In this document: one piece after another, positions 1 through 9,369 of the stretch
How the letters are laid out: every line of letters begins with the position of its first letter
How positions within the stretch are numbered: the stretch's first letter is position 1
Assembly: GCF_023006505.1 (NCBI RefSeq)
Contig: NZ_JALBGV010000016.1
Coordinates: 1-64,000 of the forward strand
Source: Neorhizobium sp. SHOUNA12A
GTDB lineage: Bacteria > Pseudomonadota > Alphaproteobacteria > Rhizobiales > Rhizobiaceae
DNA length: 64,000 nucleotides
Reading direction: 5' to 3'
The notes under the pieces: model-generated
Databases searched by the model: none
Seen by the model: only the letters and a program-made list of their open reading frames with translations
What the model was told of the DNA's origin: nothing
Translations under genes and position numbers: made by a program

Positions 1-180
1 CGTTCAACTTCTCCAAAGCCTCCGCTGCCTGACAGACCCGGATATCGCTTCGCGAAAGGGGCTGGTTCAGAGATACCGCCTACGTCAATGTGCATGGAAA
101 ATCGCGCTTACAAATGAGCCCTGCCTACCTGCGAAGAGCTCCTCAATTCTCTCACCCTGATTGCACGCCGGAACACACAC

Positions 181-1320
181 TTACGTTGAGTCAGCTGATT
201 GCTTGCATTGCGAGCGTCGTTCCGACGGCGGTGGTTGACGAGTTGGACGCACCTGCTTCAAGGCACTCCCGTTGGCGCCAAAAATATGTATGCGTTCCTT
301 GGCTGCGGCGAGGTGCACTACATCTCCTTTCCTTACCGCGAGAGTACTGTCCACCTTGGCGACTATCGGCTGGTCTCCAACATAGAGCAGCTGGTGCTCG
401 CCCAACTGTTCGACAACGGACACGACTTCATGGAATACAGCGTCTTCTTGCGGGACAATCTCAAGATCCTCCGGCCGTATTCCGAGGCTGATTTTTTCTC
501 CGATGCGGGTTATCGGCGGGAGCTGGTTGCCACATGGAATAACTTCGCCTCCAGGCAGCACTATCCGGCCTCCATCCTGCACGGTGCATGACAGGATATT
601 CATCGCAGGTGAGCCGATGAACTGCGCGACAAAAAGGTTTGCGGGTTCCCGATAGAGTTCCATCGGGGTTCCAACCTGCTCGACGCGACCGTTGTTGAGG
701 ATCACGATCCGGTCGGCAAGCGTCATTGCTTCGACCTGATCGTGCGTCACGTAGATCATTGTGGCGTTCGGCAGCCGCTCGTGGAGCTTTGCGATTTCCA
801 ACCTTGTCGCAACTCGGAGTGCCGCATCAAGATTGGAAAGTGGTTCATCAAAGAGAAACACTCTCGGATTGCGGACGATAGCCCGGCCGATCGCAACCCT
901 CTGGCGTTGCCCACCAGAAAGCTGTCTAGGCAGGCGGTCGAGGTAATCGGAGAGATGGAGTGTCTTGGCCGCCTTTCGCACTTTATCGTCTATGTCATGC
1001 CGGGTTGACCCTGCAAGCTTCAGTCCAAATGCCAGATTGTTGTAGACCGTCATGTGAGGATAAAGCGCATATGATTGGAACACCATGGCAATACCCCGCT
1101 GAAGGGGGGACAGCTCATTGACTACCTTGCCATCGAAGGTCAGGTTTCCCGAGGTGATGTCTTCCAGTCCCGCAATCAGTCGAAGGAGAGTTGACTTCCC
1201 ACATCCAGAAGGCCCAACGAATACAATAAGTTCACCCGCTGTGATATCCAGATCAATCCCATGTAAGACCTCGAGGTTTCCGTAAGTTTTTCTTACATTT
1301 CGGAACATCATCTCTGTCAT
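181..1320 (-). CDS. Carbohydrate ABC transporter ATP-binding protein (UgpC/MsmX type)
   Basis: Cytoplasmic ATPase that should power the two permeases encoded upstream in the same operon. It has the full set of motifs: Walker A GPSGCGKST at residues 36-44, the ABC signature LSGGQRQR near residue 134, Walker B followed by DEPLSNLDA, the H-loop in VTHD, and a C-terminal TOBE-like region typical of sugar importers. The 379-residue length is slightly long for the family because of a basic, low-complexity C-terminal tail of about 20 residues. The ATG at 1320 has a good GGAGGC ribosome site just upstream. It is the last clear gene of a minus-strand operon that begins with gntR. Family assignment is firm; the sugar cannot be read from the ATPase. 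Confidence 0.95.
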   Translation of the reverse strand: MTEMMFRNVRKTYGNLEVLHGIDLDITAGELIVFVGPSGCGKSTLLRLIAGLEDITSGNLTFDGKVVNELSPLQRGIAMVFQSYALYPHMTVYNNLAFGLKLAGSTRHDIDDKVRKAAKTLHLSDYLDRLPRQLSGGQRQRVAIGRAIVRNPRVFLFDEPLSNLDAALRVATRLEIAKLHERLPNATMIYVTHDQVEAMTLADRIVILNNGRVEQVGTPMELYREPANLFVAQFIGSPAMNILSCTVQDGGRIVLPGGEVIPCGNQLPPITRIGEKISLGIRPEDLEIVPQEDAVFHEVVSVVEQLGEHQLLYVGDQPIVAKVDSTLAVRKGDVVHLAAAKERIHIFGANGSALKQVRPTRQPPPSERRSQCKQSADST

Positions 1321-1362
1321 TTCTGCCTCCCGTTTTGATTTTTTGTCTCTGCCCGGCCGCTT

Positions 1363-2712
1363 TCAGTCCACGATAGCACCGGCGCTTCTCAGAGCTGTTC
1401 TGACGCTTTCGGCATCGAGTTGATGCGCCGAAATGTCACCTCGAGCGCAAAGGGCTGCGGCGGTTCCAGCCGCCTGGCCGGTTGCCATTGCTGGGCTTAG
1501 TACCCTGAGAGCCGCAAGCGCTTCATGGGTTCCACTGATGCAGCGGCCACTGGCAAGAAGGTTGTCGGCTTCGCTCGCAACGAGAGATCTGTAGGGGATG
1601 GTATAATAATCCCCGTCCTTGAGATGCTCCCACTGAGGAAGACCCCGGTCTGGTTGATGAATTTCAACGGAACTGGCATTGCATGCGATGGAATCGTCGA
1701 ACTTTCTGCCCGAGATCAGGTCCCGCGCTGTGACGTCGTAGAGCCCTGAGATGCGCCGGGTCTCTCGTACTCCGACATGACTTGCGATCTGTGCCACAAA
1801 ACATTGCTCATAGCCGGCCACTTGCTTCCGTAGGAAATCAGACACAAATTCGTCAACCTGTCGTCGGCCTTCGAGTTCGGCTTTCGCGAGAAGCCGGTTG
1901 TCAGTACCCTTTTCCACATCCACCCGCGTCGCTATGAACGATCGCCACCCTGGCCTGCCGAAAATCTGATTGACGGCAGGATCGCGACGCGAGTTTTCAA
2001 CCGCACTTTCAAACGCATTCCACGCTGCACTGATGACGTCACTCGGCGCAGCGCGAGCCTCATTAATGCCTGCAACTGAAAAAACGAGCGACATTGTCTG
2101 CGTCCGGTTGTCCCGCTGGCGACCCATCGGGGTAGTCAAGCCTGCAAGACGGGCAACTTGAGCGTCGCCAGAGCTGTCAATTACGACCCTCGCTCCGTAT
2201 TGCAGCGCGCGACCGTCCTTGTTGTAGAAGGTCAGGCAACCTATCCGTTTCTGATCCCGCGCCACGGAAAGCAGCGGCGAGTAAGTGAGGAGCTCGACTC
2301 CGGCCCCTTCCAGAAGCCCTGCAAGAACGAACTGGAGCTGTTCAGCATCGATCGATATCCATTCCTTTGTGCTGAAGTCGTCGCCGACACCCCCGCGTGC
2401 CAAAAGCATCTCTAGGATTTCTGTAATGATCCCGCCGACAATCATTCGGTCGGAATTTCGGGCTCTCAACCCGCTGATGGGCAGGCCGGTCGTGCCGTTC
2501 CCACCCACGAAGGGAAGGGCTTCGGCGAGCAGCGTGCGAGCCCCTGTTCTGGCCGATGCGACTGCGGCGCAGACACCACTCAGTCCCCCGCCCACAACGA
2601 TGACGTCGTAGTGACCTGCGAAATCGGTCGCAACTTGAACGGAACGGACTTCGCTGCCGGTTACGCCTTCGTCGGGTAAAAATTCGACCGGCTCCGGGTT
2701 TCCACATATCAT
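1363..2712 (-). CDS. FAD-dependent oxidoreductase
   Basis: Flavoprotein of the FAD_oxidored group. A Rossmann dinucleotide site, VVGGGLSGVCAA, lies near residues 39-50, followed by the GGNGTTG element and a C-terminal region with the ATGQAAGTAAALC stretch that normally closes the FAD site. No signal peptide, so probably cytosolic. An in-frame start exists at 2769, but the ATG at 2712 has an AAGGA ribosome site 8 nt upstream and starts close to the conserved part, so I chose it (449 residues). It lies between the permease and ATPase genes of a sugar importer, so it probably oxidises the imported sugar or a derivative. The substrate is not known. Confidence 0.85.
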   Translation of the reverse strand: MICGNPEPVEFLPDEGVTGSEVRSVQVATDFAGHYDVIVVGGGLSGVCAAVASARTGARTLLAEALPFVGGNGTTGLPISGLRARNSDRMIVGGIITEILEMLLARGGVGDDFSTKEWISIDAEQLQFVLAGLLEGAGVELLTYSPLLSVARDQKRIGCLTFYNKDGRALQYGARVVIDSSGDAQVARLAGLTTPMGRQRDNRTQTMSLVFSVAGINEARAAPSDVISAAWNAFESAVENSRRDPAVNQIFGRPGWRSFIATRVDVEKGTDNRLLAKAELEGRRQVDEFVSDFLRKQVAGYEQCFVAQIASHVGVRETRRISGLYDVTARDLISGRKFDDSIACNASSVEIHQPDRGLPQWEHLKDGDYYTIPYRSLVASEADNLLASGRCISGTHEALAALRVLSPAMATGQAAGTAAALCARGDISAHQLDAESVRTALRSAGAIVD

Positions 2713-2784
2713 GCTTTTATCCTTGCGCTTTTCACTGCCAATGCGCGGCGCGGCCTGAAGTCCGCGCACGTATCAAGGACAGCT

Positions 2785-3621
2785 TTATTTTGAAGATCCG
2801 GCAGTCAGGCCCGCGATGACATGCCGTTGAAGGCCAAGGAACACTGCGATCGGCACAAGCATGACGATCGTCGCGCCCGCCAGAGCCCCGGTGACATTGA
2901 ATCTGAACTGCGACTTGAAGCCTGCTAGTGCCACCTGAACGCTCTGGTTCTCCTGAGATGCTGTGAGCAGGTTAGCGAAGAAGAAGTCATTCCAGATGAT
3001 CACGAAGGCAACGACAGCAGCGGTTGCCAGAGCAGGGCGACAAAGTGGGATTACGATGTGAAAGACGATCCGGAAGTACCCAGCGCCATCGATCAGCGCT
3101 GCTTCCTCAAGATCCGTCGGGAGACTGAGCAGGAATGACCTGAGGATGACGAACGAAAGTGGGAAGAGCTGCGCGCTGAAGAAAATTACCATTCCGATCT
3201 TGGTGTCGAAAAGCCCAAGCGCTCGCATAATGAAAAACTCAGGGACCGCCAGGCCAACGACGGGAAGGGCGAGCGCGAGGCTGATGATAGCTACGAGCTG
3301 GTTTCGGCCGCGAAACTTGTAACGTGCGAGTGGGTACGCCGTCAGGACTGCAAGTGAGAGGGCTCCGATTGTACCTCCGGTCGCGTAGATGAAGGTATTC
3401 AGGAGATATTCGTGGAGACGAATCTGCGTGAAGGCATCAATATAGCCTTGACCAGTCACCGGCGCCGGCAGAAGGCCGGATCCGGAGAAAATCTGCGGGG
3501 TTGTCTTGAATGAAGACAACATTACCCAGAGCGTCGGGCCTAGCGCTGCCATGGAGGTGAGCGCCAGGGTGGAGTAGATCGCCAGCGCCGAGCAAAAGGG
3601 GCGTCGGTTCGCTTTTCTCAT
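2785..3621 (-). CDS. Carbohydrate ABC transporter permease, MalG type
   Basis: Inner-membrane permease with six predicted membrane segments and the binding-protein-dependent transport signature in the EEAALIDGAGYFRIVFHIVIP stretch that contacts the ATPase. A longer frame opens at 3720, but the ATG at 3621 overlaps the stop of the upstream permease in an ATGA junction (3618-3621), typical of translational coupling; this gives 278 residues, the usual MalG length. It pairs with the MalF-type permease upstream and the ATPase at 181-1320. Confidence 0.93.
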   Translation of the reverse strand: MRKANRRPFCSALAIYSTLALTSMAALGPTLWVMLSSFKTTPQIFSGSGLLPAPVTGQGYIDAFTQIRLHEYLLNTFIYATGGTIGALSLAVLTAYPLARYKFRGRNQLVAIISLALALPVVGLAVPEFFIMRALGLFDTKIGMVIFFSAQLFPLSFVILRSFLLSLPTDLEEAALIDGAGYFRIVFHIVIPLCRPALATAAVVAFVIIWNDFFFANLLTASQENQSVQVALAGFKSQFRFNVTGALAGATIVMLVPIAVFLGLQRHVIAGLTAGSSK

Positions 3622-4559
3622 TGGGCACGCTCCCCAATGCGGAATACCCGGCTCACACCAATGATAAGGACAAGCCCAATCAGCAGTATGGTCGCTCCCA
3701 CGGCGTTGGCGAAACCCCATTCACCATTGAGATATGCGCGATATGCATAGAGAGCCAGAGTAGCGGTGGAGTCGTCGGGTCCGCCCGATGTGAGAATGTA
3801 GACCACGTCAAATAGCCCGATGTCCGTGAGCAGTCTGATGAGGACGCAGGTTCCAATCGCGTTACGAAGGAGCGGTAGTGTGATGTATCGATGCTGTTTC
3901 CAGCCACTTGCTCCATCACATCTCGCAGCTTCGTACAGTTCTTTGGGGATGCCTGCGATTTCGGCCATCACCACGATCATCGTGAAACCGATCACGAACG
4001 CGAAGGTGCCACCGATTGCCCACGGTGCCGTTGACGTGTCGAATAGCCAGTCGTGACGTCCGCCCAATCCGACGACCGCGACGAGATCGTTCAGCAGGCC
4101 GAAGCGGGGATTGTAGAACATTGAAAAGACCAGGGCGAAGGCTGCGCCAGAGATCACCCATGGAATGAAGATGATCGCCCGAAACACTCGCCAACCCGGG
4201 ATTTTCTGCGAAAGGATGACGCCGACCAGAATACCGAGTGGCATCTGAATTCCGACGCCAATCATGGAGTAGAAGAGAGTATTCCTCACCGCCTTCCAGA
4301 AGACATCATCCACGGCCATTCGGTGAAAGTTCTGAACTCCCGTGAACCTGAAGTCTGTGCCGCTCCAGTCTGAAAACGCTGTGACAACAAGTACGGCTAA
4401 AGGTACGATGAAGAAGGTGAAGAACAACAACAGACCGGGTACCAGCGACAAGCCAATCTGCAGCCGCATCCCTGGCCGGACCTTAGCTGAACTATCCACC
4501 ACGGCTGTTCGGTGTCGGTCGGGCCGCCATGAACGGCGATTTGCGGTAATCGCTGCCAT
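3618..4559 (-). CDS. Sugar ABC transporter permease, MalF/UgpA type
   Basis: Inner-membrane permease of 313 residues. A hydrophobic first segment follows a basic cytoplasmic N-terminus of about 30 residues, and the EAA-loop signature (KELYEAARCDGASGWKQ) lies in the second half. It starts one base after the stop of the solute-binding protein gene and overlaps the MalG-type gene by 4 nt, so the three are translated from one message. It forms a heterodimer with the MalG partner by family precedent. Confidence 0.93.
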   Translation of the reverse strand: MAAITANRRSWRPDRHRTAVVDSSAKVRPGMRLQIGLSLVPGLLLFFTFFIVPLAVLVVTAFSDWSGTDFRFTGVQNFHRMAVDDVFWKAVRNTLFYSMIGVGIQMPLGILVGVILSQKIPGWRVFRAIIFIPWVISGAAFALVFSMFYNPRFGLLNDLVAVVGLGGRHDWLFDTSTAPWAIGGTFAFVIGFTMIVVMAEIAGIPKELYEAARCDGASGWKQHRYITLPLLRNAIGTCVLIRLLTDIGLFDVVYILTSGGPDDSTATLALYAYRAYLNGEWGFANAVGATILLIGLVLIIGVSRVFRIGERAQ

Positions 4560-4560
4560 A

Positions 4561-5916
4561 CTACCCCCTCTTGCCAGACGACGCGTTTGCCAGGCGCTGG
4601 AGAAACGTAGGCGTGTCCATTTCGCCCTTGGCGTAGGCGGGCCAGAGGTTTTTCCATGCCTCTAGGAAGCCGCCGGGCGCATGTACGCGCCAGTGCGGGT
4701 AGGTAAATGGTAGGGTATCCGCAAGCTCTCCAAGTTTAGCGCCGAGAGGCTCCAGATTGCTTGACTGCATGATTTCGCGGTCGACCTTCACGGCTGGACG
4801 CGCCCCTGTCTCGCGGGCTTGCACAAGCTGTTCGTTCGGAGACGAGAGGAACTCAAGGAACGCGAGGACGGCCTCCGCGCCGGTGTCGTGTGCAGTATGA
4901 CCGCTCGACCACCCGGCGCCAGTTACAACCGCAGCGCCCCGCATAGCCTCTTTCCAGCCCGGTGAAGGAGCGTATCCGGTCTCCTCGTACAGCCCGGCTG
5001 CCGCAGCATTCGTTTTGATCTGCGTGTTTACCATCCAGGGGCCATTGGCAATCATTGCCGCTTCACCGGACATGTAGACCGAGGCTGCATTCTGGAATTC
5101 GCCCGAGAACGCGTCTACGTTGACATACCCCTTGGTGTGCCAGCGCCTGAGTGTCTCGGTGGCGATCACGACAGCCTGGTTAGCCGTATATGCTTCCGCA
5201 GTTTTGATGCCTACTTCCAGGAAAGCCTTGCCATCTGGATGAGTGCCGATCATGTTTGTCCACATTAGCAGTGTCGACCAGCCGCCATCCATCGCGATAG
5301 CGATCTTCCCGCTCGCTCGAAGCTTCTCGGCGGCATCTTCGAAATCTTCCCACGTCTCCGGGAAATTGCTGTAACCAACCGAGGCAAGAAGAGCCTTGTT
5401 GTAAAAGATCCCGATTGCGTCCCGCTGTTGCGGAATTGCCCAGATATGTCCTCCATCACTCGACAATGCTGAAAACACATTTTTCAGGAACGAGTCACGC
5501 CATGCTGAACGAGCAGCAAGATCATTCGCAAAATCCCGCAGTTTCCCGGTCTGCTGAAGTTCTTTTATCTCTGAAGCATTCAGCAGAAATATATCTGGAA
5601 GGTCTCCAGCAAGTGCCAGCCTCTTATAGTATTGAAGCCTATCGGGACCGCCGGAGTTCGCGTACTGGTTCTGCAGTGTTTCGACGTGATATTTTCCCTT
5701 ATTCTTCTCATTGAATCTCTGGGCAGCCTCGAAATTGTACTGCAGAAACGGGTCGCTGGGACTTTCCTGACATGCACCACACGTGATGGTGATGGTGCCG
5801 GCCTCTGCGAAATCAGCGGACATAATGCCAGTGATGAAGAATGCAACCGTTGCTGCTCGCAAAGTGCTTTGGAGCTTTCCAGCCTGTACGGGCAAAACTA
5901 TCCTTCTAAGCGGCAT
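4561..5916 (-). CDS. Extracellular solute-binding protein, family 1 (carbohydrate)
   Basis: Periplasmic sugar receptor of 451 residues. The N-terminus carries a basic stretch and a hydrophobic core ending FAEA, a Sec-type signal peptide. The body has family-1 landmarks: an early NEKNKGKYHVE stretch, the DIFLLNASEI segment, and AAMIANGPWMVNTQI in the second lobe. Immediately upstream lies a trehalase-like gene and downstream two permeases, so an alpha-glucoside-like disaccharide is a reasonable ligand, but that is inferred from context only. Confidence 0.93.
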   Translation of the reverse strand: MPLRRIVLPVQAGKLQSTLRAATVAFFITGIMSADFAEAGTITITCGACQESPSDPFLQYNFEAAQRFNEKNKGKYHVETLQNQYANSGGPDRLQYYKRLALAGDLPDIFLLNASEIKELQQTGKLRDFANDLAARSAWRDSFLKNVFSALSSDGGHIWAIPQQRDAIGIFYNKALLASVGYSNFPETWEDFEDAAEKLRASGKIAIAMDGGWSTLLMWTNMIGTHPDGKAFLEVGIKTAEAYTANQAVVIATETLRRWHTKGYVNVDAFSGEFQNAASVYMSGEAAMIANGPWMVNTQIKTNAAAAGLYEETGYAPSPGWKEAMRGAAVVTGAGWSSGHTAHDTGAEAVLAFLEFLSSPNEQLVQARETGARPAVKVDREIMQSSNLEPLGAKLGELADTLPFTYPHWRVHAPGGFLEAWKNLWPAYAKGEMDTPTFLQRLANASSGKRG

Positions 5917-5979
5917 GATATTCTCCTCCCTGTCTGGTGAATTTTGTGTGGTACGGTCGACGCCTTGTCTTGAGTGCCA

Positions 5980-7554
5980 TCAAACCTCTTGGCTATGCAG
6001 CGCCGGAAAGGCATCGCCGAAGCAGGAGAAATCCGGGTAAAGATCAAGCAGCGCTAACGTGATACTTGCGGTCCAGCCCTGTCCGCTCTGGATAGGATAG
6101 CCGCCGCCGCCGCCCGGTCCGCACTCCACGACATCATACTTCTCAAAGAGCCTGCCGGTTTTTTCGTAGACCCCCGCCGTCATCGCCAGCCATCTGCCGG
6201 CTATATCTCGGGCATCATCATCCAGGCCGTAGCGGCGTAATCCCTCAACGGCGATCCACTGGTTGGCCGCGAAGCCATAGGGGGCATCCCACTGCTCCCC
6301 TGTTGTGCAATTCGTGTTCAGCAACCCGCCTTTTTCAAGCAGATCCTTCCGGACCCGGCGAGCTGTTGACAGTGCTTGCTCTTCTGTGGCGAGTTTGACA
6401 AAAAGGGGTGCAAGCATCGCAGCAGAGACGGCGGCGCGGCGACTTTTGGCTTTCCAGTCATAATCGTCGAACAATCCCAGTTTCTCGTTCCATAGAACTT
6501 CATTCATCGCTGCTCGACGGGCCGCGGCCCTACCTTGGTAAACTGCTGCACCTGCATGGTCGCCAGAGCGCGCGCAGCCGGAAGCAATCGCTTGCTCAAG
6601 ACCATAGATGAAACTGTTAAGGTCAACTGGGACGATGGATGTCGTCACGATTGTCGCCATCGTCTGCCGATCGGCAAACCAGCGCGAGCTGTAATCCCAC
6701 CCACTTTCAGCGCCGGCGCGGATATCGCGGAACACCTCAGCGGCGGATCGCCCCACCGCTGCGGAAGCAATGGCACTATCACGGAAAAAAGCCTCATCTC
6801 TTGGCGTATCACAATCATCCCAATATCGATTGAGGATGGCACCGCTCGTCAGCCTGACGGCGTGGCGGCTGGCTTCACCTGGCTTCAGGCTTTCTTCCCC
6901 TGCCATCCAGTACGCATGTTCCTTTTGAAGCAACGGTAGATGCTCAGCGAATACGAGTGCCTCGTCCATTGGGTTGAGCAGGCTTAGCATGCTGAAAAAG
7001 AGCGGCGGCTGTGACCGGCTGAGATAATAGGTTCGATTTCCGTTTGGTACATGACCGAACCGATCGATCAGGCTGGCGATGTTGCCCACCATCTCTGTCT
7101 TGAGCGCGGAGTGCTGTGCGCCGAGCCCGACCATCAAGAAATAGGTATTCCAGTAGTATTGCTCCCGCCACAGTCCACCGGACGTGATGAAACGGCCTGG
7201 CATTGAGATAAGAGAACTGTGAGGTGGCACGTCCCTTGACTGGATGGTTGAGCGCGTCCACCTGCCCGCGATGTAAGAACGCAAGGAAAGGGTATCCACT
7301 GAGCCGGCATCAGACGGCACGTCTGAAGGTAGTTCGAACCAGCGCTCGATGAAGGTATGAAGATCGTCAGCCCCTCGAGGTGGGTTGCTGCGAAAGTTTT
7401 GGAGGATGACGCCTGGAGCCTCTTTTGGGACCGCATCCGCGAACCGTTTCATCTTCTGGAACAGTTCACTTGATCCAACCCTCTGGTAAAGACCCGGAAA
7501 CAGGTCGGACGGAGGTAGCATCACCGCCTCCTCGATTTTATCAGGACGGGACAT
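5980..7554 (-). CDS. GH37 trehalase-like glycoside hydrolase, cytosolic
   Basis: 524-residue (alpha/alpha)6-barrel hydrolase related to alpha,alpha-trehalase. It has no signal peptide, like cytosolic TreF. Conserved landmarks are NGNRTYYLSRSQPP (171-184), ESGWDYSSRW (283-292) with Asp287 matching the catalytic acid, QWDAPYG (421-427), and EKYD with Glu471 matching the catalytic base, followed by a glycine run and YPIQSGQGW. The first trehalase signature is altered: the segment aligned with GGRFREVYYWDSY reads GGLWREQYYWNTY (126-138), so a signature Arg is Leu and a signature Asp is Asn. It is therefore probably an active GH37 enzyme that may not use plain trehalose. The start codon shares one base with the gntR stop (TAATG), implying coupled translation. 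Confidence 0.87.
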   Translation of the reverse strand: MSRPDKIEEAVMLPPSDLFPGLYQRVGSSELFQKMKRFADAVPKEAPGVILQNFRSNPPRGADDLHTFIERWFELPSDVPSDAGSVDTLSLRSYIAGRWTRSTIQSRDVPPHSSLISMPGRFITSGGLWREQYYWNTYFLMVGLGAQHSALKTEMVGNIASLIDRFGHVPNGNRTYYLSRSQPPLFFSMLSLLNPMDEALVFAEHLPLLQKEHAYWMAGEESLKPGEASRHAVRLTSGAILNRYWDDCDTPRDEAFFRDSAIASAAVGRSAAEVFRDIRAGAESGWDYSSRWFADRQTMATIVTTSIVPVDLNSFIYGLEQAIASGCARSGDHAGAAVYQGRAAARRAAMNEVLWNEKLGLFDDYDWKAKSRRAAVSAAMLAPLFVKLATEEQALSTARRVRKDLLEKGGLLNTNCTTGEQWDAPYGFAANQWIAVEGLRRYGLDDDARDIAGRWLAMTAGVYEKTGRLFEKYDVVECGPGGGGGYPIQSGQGWTASITLALLDLYPDFSCFGDAFPALHSQEV

Positions 7555-8261
7555 TACCAGCCACTCCCGGCCTTCCGGCCGAAACCTGAGAATCGGATAT
7601 CGTCTGAAGCCGCCAGTCGAAGAAATAGATCCTCTTTGGCGCCCGTCAGGTGGGCGTCGATAATCTTCGCCGCTTGGTCGCCGTCGTTAGCTGCGAGCGC
7701 ATCGATAAGTTTCTCATGTTCGCCAGAAGCCTCGCGCAGTCGCTCAAGTCCGTAACCTACACGTAGACGCTGGGCGTCGGGAATCTTGCTTTGCCGCTCA
7801 ACGAAATCGAGGGCAAGATCATTGCCGCTCAGACGATTGATAGCCCGATGGAAGCGCTTATCGGCCCGCAGACAAGATGCTACGTCGCCCTTTCCTACCG
7901 CCTTGTTGAATTTGACTGCCTCGGCTTTGACGAAGTCCAGCACGTCGGATGACGCTACTTCTGCGGCGTTTCTAACTAGCAGCATCTCAATCGCCTTGAG
8001 CATATCGTAATGGTCGGCCAAGAACTTCTCGTTGATGGCCTGAACAACAGCGCCGCGGTTTGGAAGTACCCGGACCAGTCCTTCTCCTTGCAGAATGTGA
8101 AGGGACTCGCGGATCGGCATCTGACTGGTCACATACCGTTTGGCCAGATCGAGAATCTTGAGGCGCTGCCCCGCGATGAATGAGCCCGCAAAGATGTCCT
8201 TCCGGATCAGGTCCGCGATCCGAAGATAGGTTGGCGTGCTGGCTGCTATTTTCGGCATCAT
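7554..8261 (-). CDS. GntR family transcriptional regulator (FCD subfamily)
   Basis: DNA-binding regulator of 235 residues: an N-terminal winged helix-turn-helix (residues about 10-75, with the MPIRESLHILQGEGLVRVLPNRGAVV stretch typical of GntR) and an all-helical FCD effector domain (residues about 90-220). It is the first gene of the trehalase-like/ABC operon and sits beside an AT-rich region with two similar near-palindromes, so it probably autoregulates the operon in response to an imported sugar or a product of it. Confidence 0.92.
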   Translation of the reverse strand: MMPKIAASTPTYLRIADLIRKDIFAGSFIAGQRLKILDLAKRYVTSQMPIRESLHILQGEGLVRVLPNRGAVVQAINEKFLADHYDMLKAIEMLLVRNAAEVASSDVLDFVKAEAVKFNKAVGKGDVASCLRADKRFHRAINRLSGNDLALDFVERQSKIPDAQRLRVGYGLERLREASGEHEKLIDALAANDGDQAAKIIDAHLTGAKEDLFLRLAASDDIRFSGFGRKAGSGW

Positions 8262-8349
8262 GCTTTCTTTCAGCGACTAGTTGCGTTGCTCATTTTCAGC
8301 GAGAACGCCTACCCGCGCTCCAGTTCGTTTTGGGCTCGATGAAATTAAG

Positions 8350-8361
8350 ATAATCGATAAT
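8350..8361. promoter_or_regulatory. Candidate GntR operator, site 1
   Basis: The 12-mer ATAATCGATAAT is one base from the perfect palindrome ATTATCGATAAT found at 8447. It lies about 90 bp upstream of the gntR start in AT-rich DNA that stands out from the GC-rich genes. Its link to the GntR protein is inference from position. Confidence 0.4.
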
Positions 8362-8446
8362 TATTCAAAGCGCAATACGGATGACAATATACTGTATCTA
8401 TTTGAAAATACTAGAAAAATATGAGATATAGCTCGCATTCTGGAGA

Positions 8447-8458
8447 ATTATCGATAAT
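8447..8458. promoter_or_regulatory. Candidate GntR operator, site 2
   Basis: Perfect 12-bp palindrome ATTATCGATAAT, 97 bp from the related site at 8350. The longer match AATTATCGAT(A/T)AT is shared by the two sites in opposite orientation. It lies in the upstream region of the gntR-led operon, just before the remnant of an MDR reductase gene. Confidence 0.4.
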
Positions 8459-8470
8459 ATATAGAAGCAA

Positions 8471-9236
8471 TATGACTGGCGTGGCGCCGCTGGTTGGCAG
8501 AGCCATGCCGTTTCGAAAAGCGAGAATCTGCGCAAGCTGGACTATCGCATGCACCGTTGAGTACCGCGCCCGGAGTGCTGGGAAATGCCGGGTTCACGGC
8601 CTGGGCAGGCCTGGAAAATATCGGCCAGCCGAAACTAGGTGAGACAGCGGTGATCGCGGCGGCAAGCGGCGCGGTCGGATCGGCGGCCAGATCGCACGCA
8701 TTTGAGGCGCACGCGCAGTGGGGATCGCCGGTGGGTCGGAAAAATGCGCCTTCGTCTTGAACGAACTCGGCTTCGACGCGACAGTCGATCATCGGCGCCC
8801 CAACTGTGCCGAGGAACTTGCCCGAGCCTGTCCGCAGGGGATTGACGTCTATTTCGAGAACGTAGGTGGCAAGGTTTGGGATGCGGTCTTTCCGCTGTTC
8901 AATCCATTCGCCCGCATTCCCGTCTGTGGCCTCATTGCTCAGTACAACGTCGCGACCGGTGAAACGTCTGGTCCGGACCGTCTAGCCGATACCATGCGGA
9001 CGGTTCTGACGAAGAGCCTGCAGATTCGTGGGTTCATTCAGAGGGAGTTCGCCAGCCAACGCGACAGATTTTACAACGAGGCGAGTGAATGGCTCGCACG
9101 AGGTCAATTGCGTTATCGTGAAGATATCGTTGATGGGCTGGAGAATGCACCGGAAGCTGTCATCGGGCTCCTGCAAGGGCGCAATTTCGGCAAGCTTGTC
9201 ATCCGAGTCGCAAGCGACGCGGTGCGATACAGGGTC
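8471..9236 (+). pseudogene. Decayed NADP-dependent oxidoreductase (CurA-like MDR family)
   Basis: Remnant of a medium-chain reductase of the curcumin/2-alkenal reductase group. Recognisable pieces occur in three frames: GWQSHAVS..LRKLD in the frame from 8471, GVLGNAGFTAWAGL and AAASGAVGS in the frame of 8494, then GQIARI, an in-frame TGA at 8703-8705, and ARAVGIAGGSEKC with the rest of the domain up to NFGKLVIRVA near 9236. That implies two frameshifts (near 8555 and 8680), a nonsense codon, loss of roughly the first 90-100 residues, and loss of the original stop, because the last frame reads on to 9437. It lies on the far side of the control region from gntR and is not expected to make an active enzyme. 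Confidence 0.8.
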
Positions 9237-9312
9237 CGCGACTATCGAATTCAGCACTCCATTAAGACCGACACCAATAACTGTTCATGCTGCCAGTTTT
9301 GGTATCGCGCGC

Positions 9313-9357
9313 TCAACCAATCGCAGGAATCGGGTGTTGCGAGCCCCCCGCAACCAA
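9313..9357 (+). repeat. Dispersed 42-bp repeat, copy 1 (degenerate)
   Basis: First of three copies in the window (also 22822 and 31979). The core AACCAATCGCAGGAATCG is identical to copy 3; the central TTGGTT of the other copies is replaced by GGTGTT here, and the copy ends in GCAACCAA. It also shares the preceding CGCTC with copy 3. Confidence 0.7.
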
Positions 9358-9369
9358 CGGACACTCTCG

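Noticed and set aside
1-95. Minus-strand frame open from ATG at 95 to the left edge (begins MHIDVGG)
   Set aside because: Only about 31 codons are visible, there is no good ribosome site, and no family is recognisable.
90-591. Plus-strand frames over the first ATPase gene
   Set aside because: They are antisense to a gene with intact ABC ATPase motifs.
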